The notes under the pieces: model-generated
What the model saw: the letters and a program-made list of their open reading frames with translations, nothing else
The model's database searches: none
Told to the model about the DNA's origin: nothing
Part shown: positions 19,500-30,489 of the stretch, in pieces
How the letters are laid out: each line of letters starts with the position of its first letter
Numbering within the stretch: the first letter of the stretch is position 1
NCBI RefSeq assembly: GCF_000010405.1
Contig: NC_009465.1
Coordinates: 620,001 to 684,000, forward strand
Direction of reading: 5' to 3'
DNA: 64,000 nucleotides
DNA from: Candidatus Vesicomyosocius okutanii
Lineage (GTDB): Bacteria; Pseudomonadota; Gammaproteobacteria; PS1; Pseudothioglobaceae
Made by a program: the position numbers and the translations under genes

Positions 19500-19859
19500 T
19501 CATATATTTAACTGTGAATGAGTATGTCCAATATCTTTGAGTTTTTGTAAATATTTATGCCAAAGCTTATCATGATTCGAAGCAAGTTTATGTAAGTGTG
19601 ACCAAGAATAAATACCGCTATCGTGTTTATCACTAAAAAATAAAATTACAGCATAATTTCCCGTTGGTTGAATGCGCAAAATAGTGACATTTTCTTTATT
19701 AAGTTGCAATATTTCTTGTCCTGAAGCATGACCAACTACTTCAGCTGAAGGTGAATAAACTCTTAAATATTCGGCACTAAGCGGATAATTAATCTTATCA
19801 AAAGTAATAGTTAATAAAGTTTTTTCTTTATTTAGGCTGATGTTAGTTGGTGTTTGCAT
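19500..19859 (-). CDS. DUF971 (GBBH-like N-terminal domain) protein
   Basis: A 119-residue stand-alone DUF971 domain: LTITFDKINYPLSAEYLRVYSPSAEV, then VGHASGQEILQ, ILRIQPTGNYAVILFF and SDKHDSGIYSWSHLHKL. This domain is also found at the N-terminus of gamma-butyrobetaine hydroxylase. As a free protein it is common in proteobacteria near ubiquinone genes, but its job is not settled. Here it is isolated between long spacers. Confidence 0.85.
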   Translation of the reverse strand: MQTPTNISLNKEKTLLTITFDKINYPLSAEYLRVYSPSAEVVGHASGQEILQLNKENVTILRIQPTGNYAVILFFSDKHDSGIYSWSHLHKLASNHDKLWHKYLQKLKDIGHTHSQLNI

Positions 19860-20604
19860 TAGTTATCTTAATATGGAGCATCCAACAATATTTTATCATA
19901 AACAAATTAATTGAACATTAATAATTATAAGTGAACAATATCATAAAATATGTTGATTTATTTTAAAAAAATACATGAAGTTTAGTAACGACTTCATAGT
20001 AGTTGATAATTTTTCTAATAACATTACCTTTAATACTAGGAAAAAAGCAAATTTAGACAATCTCAGTATTTTAGTATTGGCTTTAATCAACTGTTAACAA
20101 TTAAAGTTAGCAGTATAATAGGTATTAATTTTCATTATGTTATTTATAATGTTTAACGGTTCAAAAAGAAGAATAATGAAATAATAACGTATATTGTTTT
20201 ATTAGTGATAAGAACTAACTAGTAGTTATTACTAATTAGTATCTAAATAATAATACAATGTGTATTGATATAGAATAACCAGGCTTTAGTCAGAATATGA
20301 TACTCCATTTCTAATACTCAAATAAAATACACATTATCAGATTGAATGGATATATATAACAAGAAAGCTAATAAAGTTAAATGCTGTTATCCTAATAGAT
20401 TATTTCAATAAAAAAAGATAATAACAATAACAAAAATAGTAATACTAAAAGATAGATAACGAACAGATATAAATATTCCTAAATATATTAGATAAACCCT
20501 AGTAATTTCATTATATAAATAAATATTGTATTTTGTTTCTTATTCTTCTAACTCTTAAGAGAGAAATTGGTAAAATCTTATAAACTTCTAATATTTATCA
20601 AAAA
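19860..20604. other. Gene-free spacer before hisS
   Basis: 745 AT-rich bases on the upstream sides of two divergent genes. I translated parts of both strands by eye and recognised nothing. No clear -35/-10 pair or ribosome-binding site stands out before hisS. Confidence 0.5.
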
Positions 20605-21873
20605 ATGAGTAAAAAAATCCAAGCCATTCGTGGTATGAACGACTTATTGCCAAAAAATTCTGCACTATGGTTATCGTTAGAAAAAACAATTTTTGATTTA
20701 TTTATTACTTATGGGTATCAAAATATTCGCACACCAATCGTTGAGAAAACAGATACTTTTTGTCGTGCCATTGGTGGAGATACAGATATTGTTGAAAAAG
20801 AAATGTATTCATGGAAGGAGACAAGTGGTGAGTCATTAAGCTTAAGACCAGAAGGCACAGCGGGTTGTGTACGTATGATGATTGAGCATAATTTACCTAG
20901 AGAAAGCATCCAAAAAGTCTTTTACCAAGGAGCAATGTTTCGGCATGAACGTCCGCAAAAGGGACGTTATCGTCAGTTTCATCAAGTAGGACTTGAGATA
21001 TTTGGTGTATTTAATGCCAAAGCAGATGCTGAGCTTATGATAATCATGCATGCTTTGTGGCAAACTATTGGTTTGAAAAATATTGTATTGGAGATTAACA
21101 CTTTAGGATCTAACGAAGTGAGGAATGCTTATAGAAAAATATTGGTTGCATATTTTAATCAGCATAAAAACCAGCTGAACGAAGATGGGTTAAAACAATT
21201 AAAAACTAACCCTTTTCGCATCTTGGATAGTAAAAATAAAGCAATACATTCTTTAATTAGCGATGCACCTAAGTTAATGGATTACTTAGATAAAAAATCT
21301 ATACAGCATTTTAAACAGTTTAAATCTTATTTAGACGCTTTAAATATTACTTATGTAATTAATACTAGCTTGGTTCGTGGGTTAGATTATTACAACCGTA
21401 CTGTCTTTGAGTGGACAACAACTGATTTAGGTACACAAAGTACAATTTGTGCTGGTGGTAGATATGACGGTTTAATTGAGAAGATGGGTGGTACGCCCAC
21501 ACCAGCAGTTGGTTTAGCAATTGGCTTAGAACGTCTAGTATTGTTATTAGAAGCACAAAACTTAATATCAACTAAATCCACTTTATCTATTTATTTGATT
21601 GCATTCGGCAAAAAGGAACAAATTAAATCAATACAAATAGCGAATGTTTTACATGATGAATTACCTAATGTAATACTTTATAATGACTTAACTTTAGGTA
21701 GTTTTAAGAGTCAATTTGAAAAAGCAGATAAAGCCAAAGCTAATTTTGCATTAATCTTAGGTGAACAAGAGCTAAATAATAATCAAATTAGTATCAAACC
21801 TCTGAGAAATCAAGGAACGCAACAAACTATGAATTTAGAAGAAGCCATTAAATATTTTAAGGAAAACCAATGA
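20605..21873 (+). CDS. hisS: Histidyl-tRNA synthetase
   Basis: Charges tRNA-His. 422 residues, with the class II motifs: IQAIRGMNDLLP at the start, motif 2 FRHERPQKGRYRQFHQ, the histidine-specific LVRGLDYYNRTVFEW and AGGRYDGL, motif 3 GLAIGLERL, and a C-terminal anticodon-binding domain. Its stop overlaps the yfgM start by four bases. Confidence 0.97.
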   Translation: MSKKIQAIRGMNDLLPKNSALWLSLEKTIFDLFITYGYQNIRTPIVEKTDTFCRAIGGDTDIVEKEMYSWKETSGESLSLRPEGTAGCVRMMIEHNLPRESIQKVFYQGAMFRHERPQKGRYRQFHQVGLEIFGVFNAKADAELMIIMHALWQTIGLKNIVLEINTLGSNEVRNAYRKILVAYFNQHKNQLNEDGLKQLKTNPFRILDSKNKAIHSLISDAPKLMDYLDKKSIQHFKQFKSYLDALNITYVINTSLVRGLDYYNRTVFEWTTTDLGTQSTICAGGRYDGLIEKMGGTPTPAVGLAIGLERLVLLLEAQNLISTKSTLSIYLIAFGKKEQIKSIQIANVLHDELPNVILYNDLTLGSFKSQFEKADKAKANFALILGEQELNNNQISIKPLRNQGTQQTMNLEEAIKYFKENQ

Positions 21874-22487
21874 GAAGTTTTATTAAAGTAAATAGAACTG
21901 AAGAAGAACAAATTAAACAAACCCAACAGTGGATTAAAAAAAATACACTACAAATTATTATTGCTATTACTGTGAGTTTGAGTGGTATTTGGGGGTTTAA
22001 TTATTATAAAAAATATCAACATTCACAAACTATTAAAGCACGAGATATTTACTTAACATTTAGATCTAAACCTCACAATATACAAGTCTATGAACAACTA
22101 AAAAATAACCATAAAAATAGCATCTACCTTGATCATGCAATATTAATTCTAGCTAAAAATGCAGTCACTAATAAGAATTATATACAAGCACTTGAATACC
22201 TTATCCCATTAAATAATACAAGTAATCCTTCCATTGCTAAAGTTATTAATATGAGAATAGCTGGCTTACATTTAGAAATGGGTAATTATAAAAAAGCACT
22301 TGATGCATTAAATACTGTTCCTAACAGTACATTTAACGGGTTGTATAATCAACTTAAAGGGGATATTTATTTGGCTAATAACAACATTGATAATGCTAAA
22401 AAACATTATAAATTAGCCTTAAATCAAATCTCTAAAAATTCTGAGTTACAAAATTTGATTAAAATTAAATTAAGCGATCTTAACTAA
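21870..22487 (+). CDS. yfgM: YfgM-type TPR protein of the Sec translocon
   Basis: Inner-membrane protein with a periplasmic TPR domain, in E. coli an accessory factor of SecYEG/PpiD. 205 residues: a short cytoplasmic start (EEEQIKQTQQWIKKN), one transmembrane helix (IIIAITVSLSGIWGF, about residues 29-45), then TPR-like repeats (YIQALEYLIPL, NYKKALDALNTVP, NIDNAKKHYKLAL). Its place between hisS and der is diagnostic. PpiD, its partner in E. coli, is also in this window. bamB, which normally follows yfgM, is missing. Confidence 0.88.
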   Translation: MRSFIKVNRTEEEQIKQTQQWIKKNTLQIIIAITVSLSGIWGFNYYKKYQHSQTIKARDIYLTFRSKPHNIQVYEQLKNNHKNSIYLDHAILILAKNAVTNKNYIQALEYLIPLNNTSNPSIAKVINMRIAGLHLEMGNYKKALDALNTVPNSTFNGLYNQLKGDIYLANNNIDNAKKHYKLALNQISKNSELQNLIKIKLSDLN

Positions 22488-22493
22488 TCACCT

Positions 22494-23891
22494 ATGGGGT
22501 TACCTATTATTTGCCTTATTGGACGACCTAATGTTGGTAAATCAACGTTATTTAATCGCCTAAGTCATTCACGACAAGCATTAGTGTCTGATTTTGCAGG
22601 GCTGACTCGCGATCGTCAATACGCAAAAGTGCTTTTGAATGATGACACACAAACTTTTACCACAATTATTGACACAGGTGGATTTACCAACAAAGTCAAT
22701 CTAGTTGACAGCGGTATACAGGATCAAATATTAAGTGCACTAGAAGAATCAGATGTTATTTATTTTATACTTAATAGCCGAGATGGTGTGATTAGTCTTG
22801 ATTTAGAAATCGCTTCACATCTTAGAAGGCTTAAAAAAAATATTATCTTAGTTTGTAACAAAGCTGAGGGTTTAAACCCAACCTTAACTACCGAATTCTT
22901 TGAACTTGGACTTGGAAAACCTATACTTATTTCAGCTGAACATGGTCAAGGTATTGATAATTTAATTAATACTACCTTACCTTTACTACCTAAAGTAACT
23001 GTTAATGAGGAAGTAGTAGAAGGCATTACTATAGCTGTACTTGGTAAGCCTAATGTGGGTAAATCAACTTTAATTAACCATATTTTAAGGGAGAAACGAG
23101 TAATAGCAATTGATTTACCAGGCACCACACGTGATAGTATTTACATTCCTTTTGAGCGTAAAGGACAGCAATATACACTTATCGACACAGCAGGCATTCG
23201 TCGTAAAAATTCAACCCATGAAAAAATTGAAATATTTTCTATTATTAAAACCATTAATGCTCTGGAAAGAGCTCATGTTGTTATTCTTGTATTAGATGCA
23301 CAAACTGGAGTAACTAAACAAGATGCAAGCCTATTAGGTATGATTTTAGATAAAGATAAGGCACTGTTAATTGTTATTAACAAATGGGATGGTTTAGATG
23401 ACTATCAAAAACAAGAAGTTAAACGCAAATTAGAAGTTAAACTTTCTTTTATAAGTTATACTAGCGTACATTATATTTCTGCACTACATGGATCTGGTGT
23501 GGATAAATTATTTACACCTATTAACCAATCTTATCAAGATGCTTGTAAACAACATTCAACTTCAATATTGAATAAAATTTTAGACAAAGCCAATCATGGT
23601 CATCAACCACCGCTTGTTAAAGGTAGAAGGTTAAAAATAAAATATGTCAATCAAACTAACATATTTCCGCTAACTCTTGCTTTTCATGGAAATCATTTAC
23701 AAAATGTACCAAATGCCTATGAGCGTTATTTAAAAAAATTTTTTATTAACTCTTTAAAACTAACTAATATCCCTATTAAAATTGAATATAAAAGTGGTAA
23801 TAACCCTTTTAAAAATAAAAAAAATATATTAAATGCTAGTCAAATTGCTAAAAAACGTCGTCTAATGAAATTTGTTAAAAGAAAACATTAA
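22494..23891 (+). CDS. der: Ribosome-assembly GTPase Der (EngA)
   Basis: Tandem GTPase needed for 50S subunit maturation. 465 residues with two G domains, each with its own P loop (GRPNVGKST near residue 10 and GKPNVGKST near residue 184), switch II (DTGGF and DTAGI) and NKxD motif (NKAEG, a variant, in the first and NKWDG in the second). A KH-like C-terminal domain follows (RRLKIKYVNQTNIFPL). The NKAE change in the first G4 motif is seen in some Der proteins. Six bases separate it from yfgM. Confidence 0.96.
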   Translation: MGLPIICLIGRPNVGKSTLFNRLSHSRQALVSDFAGLTRDRQYAKVLLNDDTQTFTTIIDTGGFTNKVNLVDSGIQDQILSALEESDVIYFILNSRDGVISLDLEIASHLRRLKKNIILVCNKAEGLNPTLTTEFFELGLGKPILISAEHGQGIDNLINTTLPLLPKVTVNEEVVEGITIAVLGKPNVGKSTLINHILREKRVIAIDLPGTTRDSIYIPFERKGQQYTLIDTAGIRRKNSTHEKIEIFSIIKTINALERAHVVILVLDAQTGVTKQDASLLGMILDKDKALLIVINKWDGLDDYQKQEVKRKLEVKLSFISYTSVHYISALHGSGVDKLFTPINQSYQDACKQHSTSILNKILDKANHGHQPPLVKGRRLKIKYVNQTNIFPLTLAFHGNHLQNVPNAYERYLKKFFINSLKLTNIPIKIEYKSGNNPFKNKKNILNASQIAKKRRLMKFVKRKH

Positions 23892-24058
23892 GACACTCTA
23901 AACATTGAACTAAATACTACAATTACACTGTTCTTATTATGCTTTTATAGCATTATTAAAATTACCAAATAAAAATAAACCACTATTATAGATCGTTTTA
24001 AGAGTTAACAATCCTTAATAAAAATACAACATTATTTACTAATAATGTTTTATAGCTC

Positions 24059-24091
24059 TTATGTATCTTATCGGCTAGATAAGATACATAA
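24059..24091. repeat. Perfect inverted repeat, 14-bp arms
   Basis: Arms TTATGTATCTTATC and GATAAGATACATAA flank the loop GGCTA. No T run follows on either strand, so it is not a typical terminator, although it lies just after the stop of the minus-strand mini-frame. Confidence 0.9.
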
Positions 24092-24097
24092 CTAACT

Positions 24098-24187
24098 TTA
24101 CACTTTTTCCTTAATAGCACTAAGTGGATTGTCATACAATCTGTCTTTTTGAATCTTTACACAGTTGCTTGTACATACCTCGCTCAT
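24098..24187 (-). pseudogene. 29-codon frame, possibly the start of a lost gene
   Basis: On the minus strand an ATG at 24187 opens MSEVCTSNCVKIQK, then DRLYDNPLSAIKEKV and a stop. The composition is gene-like: few AT-only codons, two Cys, a proline-centred motif. The DRLYDNPL phrase faintly recalls the N-terminus of CmoA-type tRNA methyltransferases (family pattern about D-[KR]-[LI]-[YF]-x-x-P), but the rest of such a gene is not visible downstream. It may equally be chance or a true micro-protein. Confidence 0.25.
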
Positions 24188-24612
24188 ATTTTAGAATCTA
24201 CATTTAAGTTACAACCTACCAATACTGAATAAATAACTAAATATTTATTCATTTTCCCTTATTTATTAACTATTCTGTTAACTTTATAGACTGCACTTAT
24301 AAACTTCTTATCAATTTATTTTATTTTTCATTGTCATATTTAGCTTTTACATGTACCAGAATAGATACCACCCATCATCACGATACACTAATAACTTTCC
24401 CTTAAACAACAATAAATTTACTTTGCATATGTACACATTAAATCTATTGCACTTGAGATCCAAATTTTATTTCACTTTTTCTTATAATTAGATCAACAAA
24501 ACTAATGGTGTTATTCACTGATATAAATTCCTTATCAATCAATTGATAGACATAAAATTAACAATGATTCACAAAATAAAGGAACGGTTTAGTCAATATT
24601 TTTATAAATAAA

Positions 24613-26307
<1,695 letters not shown>

Positions 26308-26330
26308 TTACTAAGATTAGTTATTTATAA

Positions 26331-28052
26331 ATGCAATACAAACAATTTATTTCTCATCTATTTATTCATTTAAAGCCCCACATTGGAAAATTTATTTTTA
26401 TTTCAACCATGATGATAATAGCAACAGTACTTGAAAGTTCTGTACCAGAAATTACAGGTAGAATTGTTGATGAATTATTTGCAACTGAGCGTAAATCAGA
26501 AACTGCATTTATTTATGCCCTTACTTTATTAGGTGCTATTGTTCTTAGTTCATTGTTTGCACTTACTTCTACTGCAGTTAGTTCTTGGGTATCCAATAAA
26601 GTTATTATGGATTTGCGTGTTATTATGTTTACTAAATTGCTAAAATTACCTAAATCGTATCTTGATCAACACCCTACAGGAAAAACACTATCTATACTAA
26701 CCTTTGATGTTGAACAAATTGCAGCTAGTGCTTCAACTATTTGGTTGGATTTTATTAAGTCGTCAATGACTGTTGTTATTCTAATTGGATATTTATTTTA
26801 TAAAAACTGGCAGTTGAGTTTAACACTTTTAATACTTTTACCGCTAGTATATCTAGCGGTAAAATTTTCCTCTAATCGTATGCGTCATTCGAATGTTAAT
26901 GTACAGAAATCAATGGGTGATATGACACATTTACTTAATGAAAATATCTCTGGTAACACATTAGTTAAAATTTATCATGCCCAATCTCAAATAAATGACA
27001 AATTTAACAGTTTGATTAAAAATATCCGTCAACAACGTTTTAAAGTTGATATGACCAGTAGTTTTAATACCGCTTTTGTTAATATTTTAATTGGTTTGTC
27101 TTTAAGTAGTGTAGTGTATTTTTCCTCTACTTTACTACAAATGAGTGCAGGTGAATTTTTGTCCTTTTTTACTGCAATGGGTATGTTGCTTAAACCTGCT
27201 AAAAGTTTGGTTAATATTAACAAGCCTTTACAAAATGCAATGGCAGCAGGTGAAAGTGTATTCGGACTTATTAACGAAAAAGAAGAATCCAATATTGGAA
27301 CTAAGGAGCTAATAAATCCCAAAGGTTTTATTCAATTTAATAATGTGTCATTTAGTTATAATAACAATACAACCATACTTAAACATATTAATCTAGATAT
27401 TAAAGCAGGTGAAACTATTGCATTTGTTGGTGCAACAGGTAGTGGCAAAACTACTATTATCCAATTATTGATGCGTTTTTATTCTCCTAAACAAGGAGTT
27501 ATTACTATCGATGGGGTGGATATTAACCAGTTTGAAATTGATTCATTACGCTCAAATATTTCCTTTGTTGATCAAAATATACAACTATTTAACGACTCTA
27601 TTAAAGGTAATATTGCCTTAGGTCAACTAGAAACTATATCAGATAAACAAATCAAACAATCAGCAATTATTGCTAATGCGGATGAATTTATTCAACAACT
27701 AGAGCATGAATTTGATACACAAATTGGTGAAAATGGCATATCACTATCAGGCGGACAACGCCAACGACTTGCTATTGCAAGAGCAATTGCCAAAGACAGT
27801 CCTATTTTAATTTTAGATGAAGCCACTTCAGCACTAGATAATGCGACCGAAAAAAAAGTGCAAAACGCCATTCATAAAATGCAAAAAAACAGAACAACTA
27901 TTATTATTGCCCATCGACTAAGTACTATTCAAAAAGCTAACCGAATTATTGTACTACGCCATGGCTATATTATTGAACAAGGAACACATCAAGAATTACT
28001 AGATTATCAAGGTGAATATGCTCAACTGTATAAGCACCAATTTAAGTATTAA
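26331..28052 (+). CDS. msbA: Lipid A/lipid-exporting ABC transporter, MsbA type
   Basis: Half-size exporter: six membrane helices (residues about 1-310) followed by an ATPase domain. Walker A GATGSGKTT, signature LSGGQRQRLAIARA, Walker B ILILDEATSALD and the switch His in IAHRLSTIQ are intact. 573 residues. MsbA flips lipid A core; the family cannot be told apart firmly from other type IV exporters by eye, and the usual neighbour lpxK is absent. A perfect 12-bp inverted repeat lies in the membrane-domain coding region. Confidence 0.8.
   Translation: MQYKQFISHLFIHLKPHIGKFIFISTMMIIATVLESSVPEITGRIVDELFATERKSETAFIYALTLLGAIVLSSLFALTSTAVSSWVSNKVIMDLRVIMFTKLLKLPKSYLDQHPTGKTLSILTFDVEQIAASASTIWLDFIKSSMTVVILIGYLFYKNWQLSLTLLILLPLVYLAVKFSSNRMRHSNVNVQKSMGDMTHLLNENISGNTLVKIYHAQSQINDKFNSLIKNIRQQRFKVDMTSSFNTAFVNILIGLSLSSVVYFSSTLLQMSAGEFLSFFTAMGMLLKPAKSLVNINKPLQNAMAAGESVFGLINEKEESNIGTKELINPKGFIQFNNVSFSYNNNTTILKHINLDIKAGETIAFVGATGSGKTTIIQLLMRFYSPKQGVITIDGVDINQFEIDSLRSNISFVDQNIQLFNDSIKGNIALGQLETISDKQIKQSAIIANADEFIQQLEHEFDTQIGENGISLSGGQRQRLAIARAIAKDSPILILDEATSALDNATEKKVQNAIHKMQKNRTTIIIAHRLSTIQKANRIIVLRHGYIIEQGTHQELLDYQGEYAQLYKHQFKY
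26836..26864. repeat. Perfect inverted repeat in msbA, 12-bp arms
   Basis: Arms TTTTACCGCTAG and CTAGCGGTAAAA flank the loop TATAT, inside the coding sequence. Confidence 0.9.
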
Positions 28053-28227
28053 TACTAAAAGAATAAGGCCTGTATGGCGTTAGGTTAATATTACTAATAC
28101 TAATAATCTTGAATTAATATGAATGAATAGATTTCAAATAAGTATTTATATCAGTACAACAATTATTTACACCTACGGTAGTGTCTATAGTTTTGATAAT
28201 AATTAGTAAAAAATAGATTGAACTCTT

Positions 28228-28797
28228 TTATTTAAAAAAACTCGAAAAATAATAACTTGAGTTAAAAATACCTGTGATAATTGAAATATAGATAATTGAA
28301 GTGATAGAGGTTCCAGCAATGACACCTATAAGAATATTTTTGAGTTTAATATCAATAACTGATAAAAAATAAATTAATACATTAATTGAAATACCAGGAA
28401 TAAAACATAATACAAAAATAATGGAAATTTCTTTGCTTTTAATTTTCTGTTCAAACTGAAGTATTTTTTCTGGCACTTTGAAATTAAGTTTATGAGAAAA
28501 ATTATAAATAATTAAACAATAACTTACAATCGCTATTTGAATAGCAAAAAACACCTGTATAAAAGAAAAAAGATAAATACCTGCTAGTAAGAATATAGCT
28601 CCAGGCAGAAATGTCAACCCCCTAATAATCAGTATTATAATATACACTAAATAAGAAGTTAAAAAATTTTTTCCACTTAGAAATTCTTTAAGCATAACTA
28701 GATCAATCTTATATCCATTTAAGTAAAAGTAAACTACCAAAGAAACATTAAGTAAAATAAAACTGTAAAAAAGATGTTTTGTGTTAATACTCTCCAT
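28228..28797 (-). CDS. VTT/DedA-like membrane protein, last gene of the cluster
   Basis: 189-residue integral membrane protein with five or six hydrophobic segments. The motif RGLTFLPGAIFLLAGIYLF and the later FIPGISINVLIYFLSV resemble the paired re-entrant halves of the VTT (SNARE-associated, TVP38/DedA) family, whose members move lipids or small solutes across the inner membrane. I start at the ATG at 28797 (MESINTK), not the TTG two codons earlier. It overlaps the ATP-grasp gene by 14 bases. As the final gene of the dioxygenase/decarboxylase/ligase operon, it may export the product or act on a lipid-linked form; that is inference. Confidence 0.7.
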   Translation of the reverse strand: MESINTKHLFYSFILLNVSLVVYFYLNGYKIDLVMLKEFLSGKNFLTSYLVYIIILIIRGLTFLPGAIFLLAGIYLFSFIQVFFAIQIAIVSYCLIIYNFSHKLNFKVPEKILQFEQKIKSKEISIIFVLCFIPGISINVLIYFLSVIDIKLKNILIGVIAGTSITSIIYISIITGIFNSSYYFSSFFK

Positions 28798-29683
28798 GAT
28801 CAAAAATTTGTATTTTATCTAATTGATGATAGAAAATTGATAAATCTTCACTTTTTCCATATCTGGGCTTGTTATGCATTGCTAAAAATGGACGTGAATT
28901 AAGTTCTAAAAAAATACACACTTGTGCATTAAAGTCAATCTCAATACCTTCCTTACAAATCACATCAATACCTAAAATATTAGCATCAAAAAAATTGAGT
29001 ATCTTTTTCAAGTCTTGTCTATTTTGTTTGGTTAATATTTTTTTATCAATAATTTCAACACTAGAACCTAATTTTAATGATATTTTATGATGTAAATACA
29101 CCTTTTGTCCAACGTTAGGAATACTAGATAAATTCATTTGTTGTTTCTTTAAATATTGTTTAATGGCTAAATTTTTAGGGATAGGCTTAATAATTGGCAA
29201 TAAATTCATCTTTTTTCTAACCAGATTCTCGTTATCAATCAACTTAGCTATATCACTCACATTATCACCGATCACAAAAGGAGGGTAACGTCTAAGTACC
29301 GACATTACCCCAAACTTAGTCATAACTATACGATAATTTTTACCCAATAAATATTTCTCAACAATACTTACTAACCACCATTTTTTAACGCTCAAACTAG
29401 CTTTAGCCAATTGCATATAAGTGTTAATAGGAAAATATGCTCCTCTAGAAAACCCACCAACATTAGGTTTAACAACTAAAGGAAAACCATTTTTTTTAGC
29501 AAATTTAAATGCACTAATAGGATTAATAAATATTTTACCTTGGGCATAAGGAAAATTATTTTCCTTAAAAGCCATTCTAGCTTGTGCCTTAGAACGACAA
29601 GCACGGCGTATTTTAAGTGGATTATAATCACTACATCCTGATAAAAAAAATCGTGACAAAAATCGATGTAGCCAATACTTCAT
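28784..29683 (-). CDS. ATP-grasp ligase, cyanophycin-synthetase-like
   Basis: 299 residues of the ATP-grasp fold, which joins a carboxylate to an amine or thiol through an acyl phosphate. Visible blocks are ARMAFKENNFPYAQG, the ATP-binding lysine strand FPLVVKPNVGGFSRGAYF, VEKYLLGKNYRIVMTKFGVMSVLRRYPPFVIGD, and the metal-binding end LGIDVICKEGI and FLELNSRPFLAMH. The VEKYL-GKNYRI and VIGDNVSDIAKLIDNEN segments match the ATP-grasp part of CphA and GshAB-type enzymes, implying an amino-acid or peptide substrate. There is no N-terminal or Mur-ligase domain. The four-base overlap with the next ATP-grasp gene suggests that the two work in sequence. Confidence 0.75.
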   Translation of the reverse strand: MKYWLHRFLSRFFLSGCSDYNPLKIRRACRSKAQARMAFKENNFPYAQGKIFINPISAFKFAKKNGFPLVVKPNVGGFSRGAYFPINTYMQLAKASLSVKKWWLVSIVEKYLLGKNYRIVMTKFGVMSVLRRYPPFVIGDNVSDIAKLIDNENLVRKKMNLLPIIKPIPKNLAIKQYLKKQQMNLSSIPNVGQKVYLHHKISLKLGSSVEIIDKKILTKQNRQDLKKILNFFDANILGIDVICKEGIEIDFNAQVCIFLELNSRPFLAMHNKPRYGKSEDLSIFYHQLDKIQIFDHGEY

Positions 29684-30489
29684 AATTCAACTTTTGATTG
29701 ATAATGTTTAATGACTTTTTTAAAAAATACGAAACGATTAAAATGTTCCTTAGGTGTTGTGTTACTAATTCTAACAAGGTGATACATATTGTCTTTAATA
29801 AACTGATGTTTATTTTTTTTTGAAATACTACTATCAAGTAGATTAATCGGAAATGGTGCAAATAAATTAACCTCAATAATATGAAACATACCTTTCAATA
29901 AATCTTGTTTAGAATTGGATCTAAGTCCCACTCTAGCGATTCGAAAATATGGTAATTCTTGCAAATGATTGTGCAATTTTTTAAGTTCACGGAGTGAGAA
30001 ATCTAATGTACAGTCTTGATAAATTACCTGTTTGTTATTAATACTATTCACAGGATAAGACTCGCCTGAATGGTTGATTACTTGAGTAATTGTTAGTGTG
30101 ATACAATGTGTTTCATTATCAGAATTTCGAATATAGAAAATCTCATATTCTTGCATTTCTATTGCTACTTCTTGAACAATGTAAGGAATTTTACTTTTTT
30201 TATGATTAAAAGCTAAAAATTCATCTCTTGAATCAATTCTTTTGATACCATTAGAATTCTGTCCCCACTCTGGCTTTAAAAACACAGGAAATTTACAAGG
30301 TGGATTGTTTTTATCAAGATAAGCTTGTTTTAATCTCCATTTTAAAGGGATGCGTTTATCCATATCAATTTTAGAATAAAACCCTTTTTTTTTATTATAC
30401 CATTCAGCGTTAATTTGAAAATAATACCAAGGTGGAATACCAAGTCTTAATGACCAATAAATATAGTAAAAAATTAACCTAAAAGTCAA
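29680..30489 (-). CDS. Second ATP-grasp-like protein
   Basis: 269 residues, more divergent than its neighbour. Blocks that fit ATP-grasp are FPVFLKPEWGQNSNGIKRI (nucleotide-binding lysine and glycine loop), IPYIVQEVAIEMQEYEIFYIRN (hinge and Glu), and GMFHIIEVNLFAPFPINLLD, where the Glu-x-Asn pair would bind magnesium. The N-terminus (FYYIYWSLRLGIPPWYYF) is aromatic-rich and may touch the membrane. The substrate is unknown. It overlaps the cupin gene by 11 bases and the other ATP-grasp gene by four, so all three are made together. Confidence 0.6.
   Translation of the reverse strand: MTFRLIFYYIYWSLRLGIPPWYYFQINAEWYNKKKGFYSKIDMDKRIPLKWRLKQAYLDKNNPPCKFPVFLKPEWGQNSNGIKRIDSRDEFLAFNHKKSKIPYIVQEVAIEMQEYEIFYIRNSDNETHCITLTITQVINHSGESYPVNSINNKQVIYQDCTLDFSLRELKKLHNHLQELPYFRIARVGLRSNSKQDLLKGMFHIIEVNLFAPFPINLLDSSISKKNKHQFIKDNMYHLVRISNTTPKEHFNRFVFFKKVIKHYQSKVEL

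Larger units (their letters stand above)
23892..24612. other. Long spacer between der and pyrG
   Basis: 721 AT-rich bases between convergent genes. It holds a strong inverted repeat (24059-24091) and a 29-codon frame (24098-24187), listed separately. The part from 24200 to 24612 shows nothing that I can support. Confidence 0.5.

Noticed and set aside
20948-20968. 7-bp inverted repeat in hisS
   Set aside because: Arms this short are expected many times by chance in AT-rich sequence of this length.
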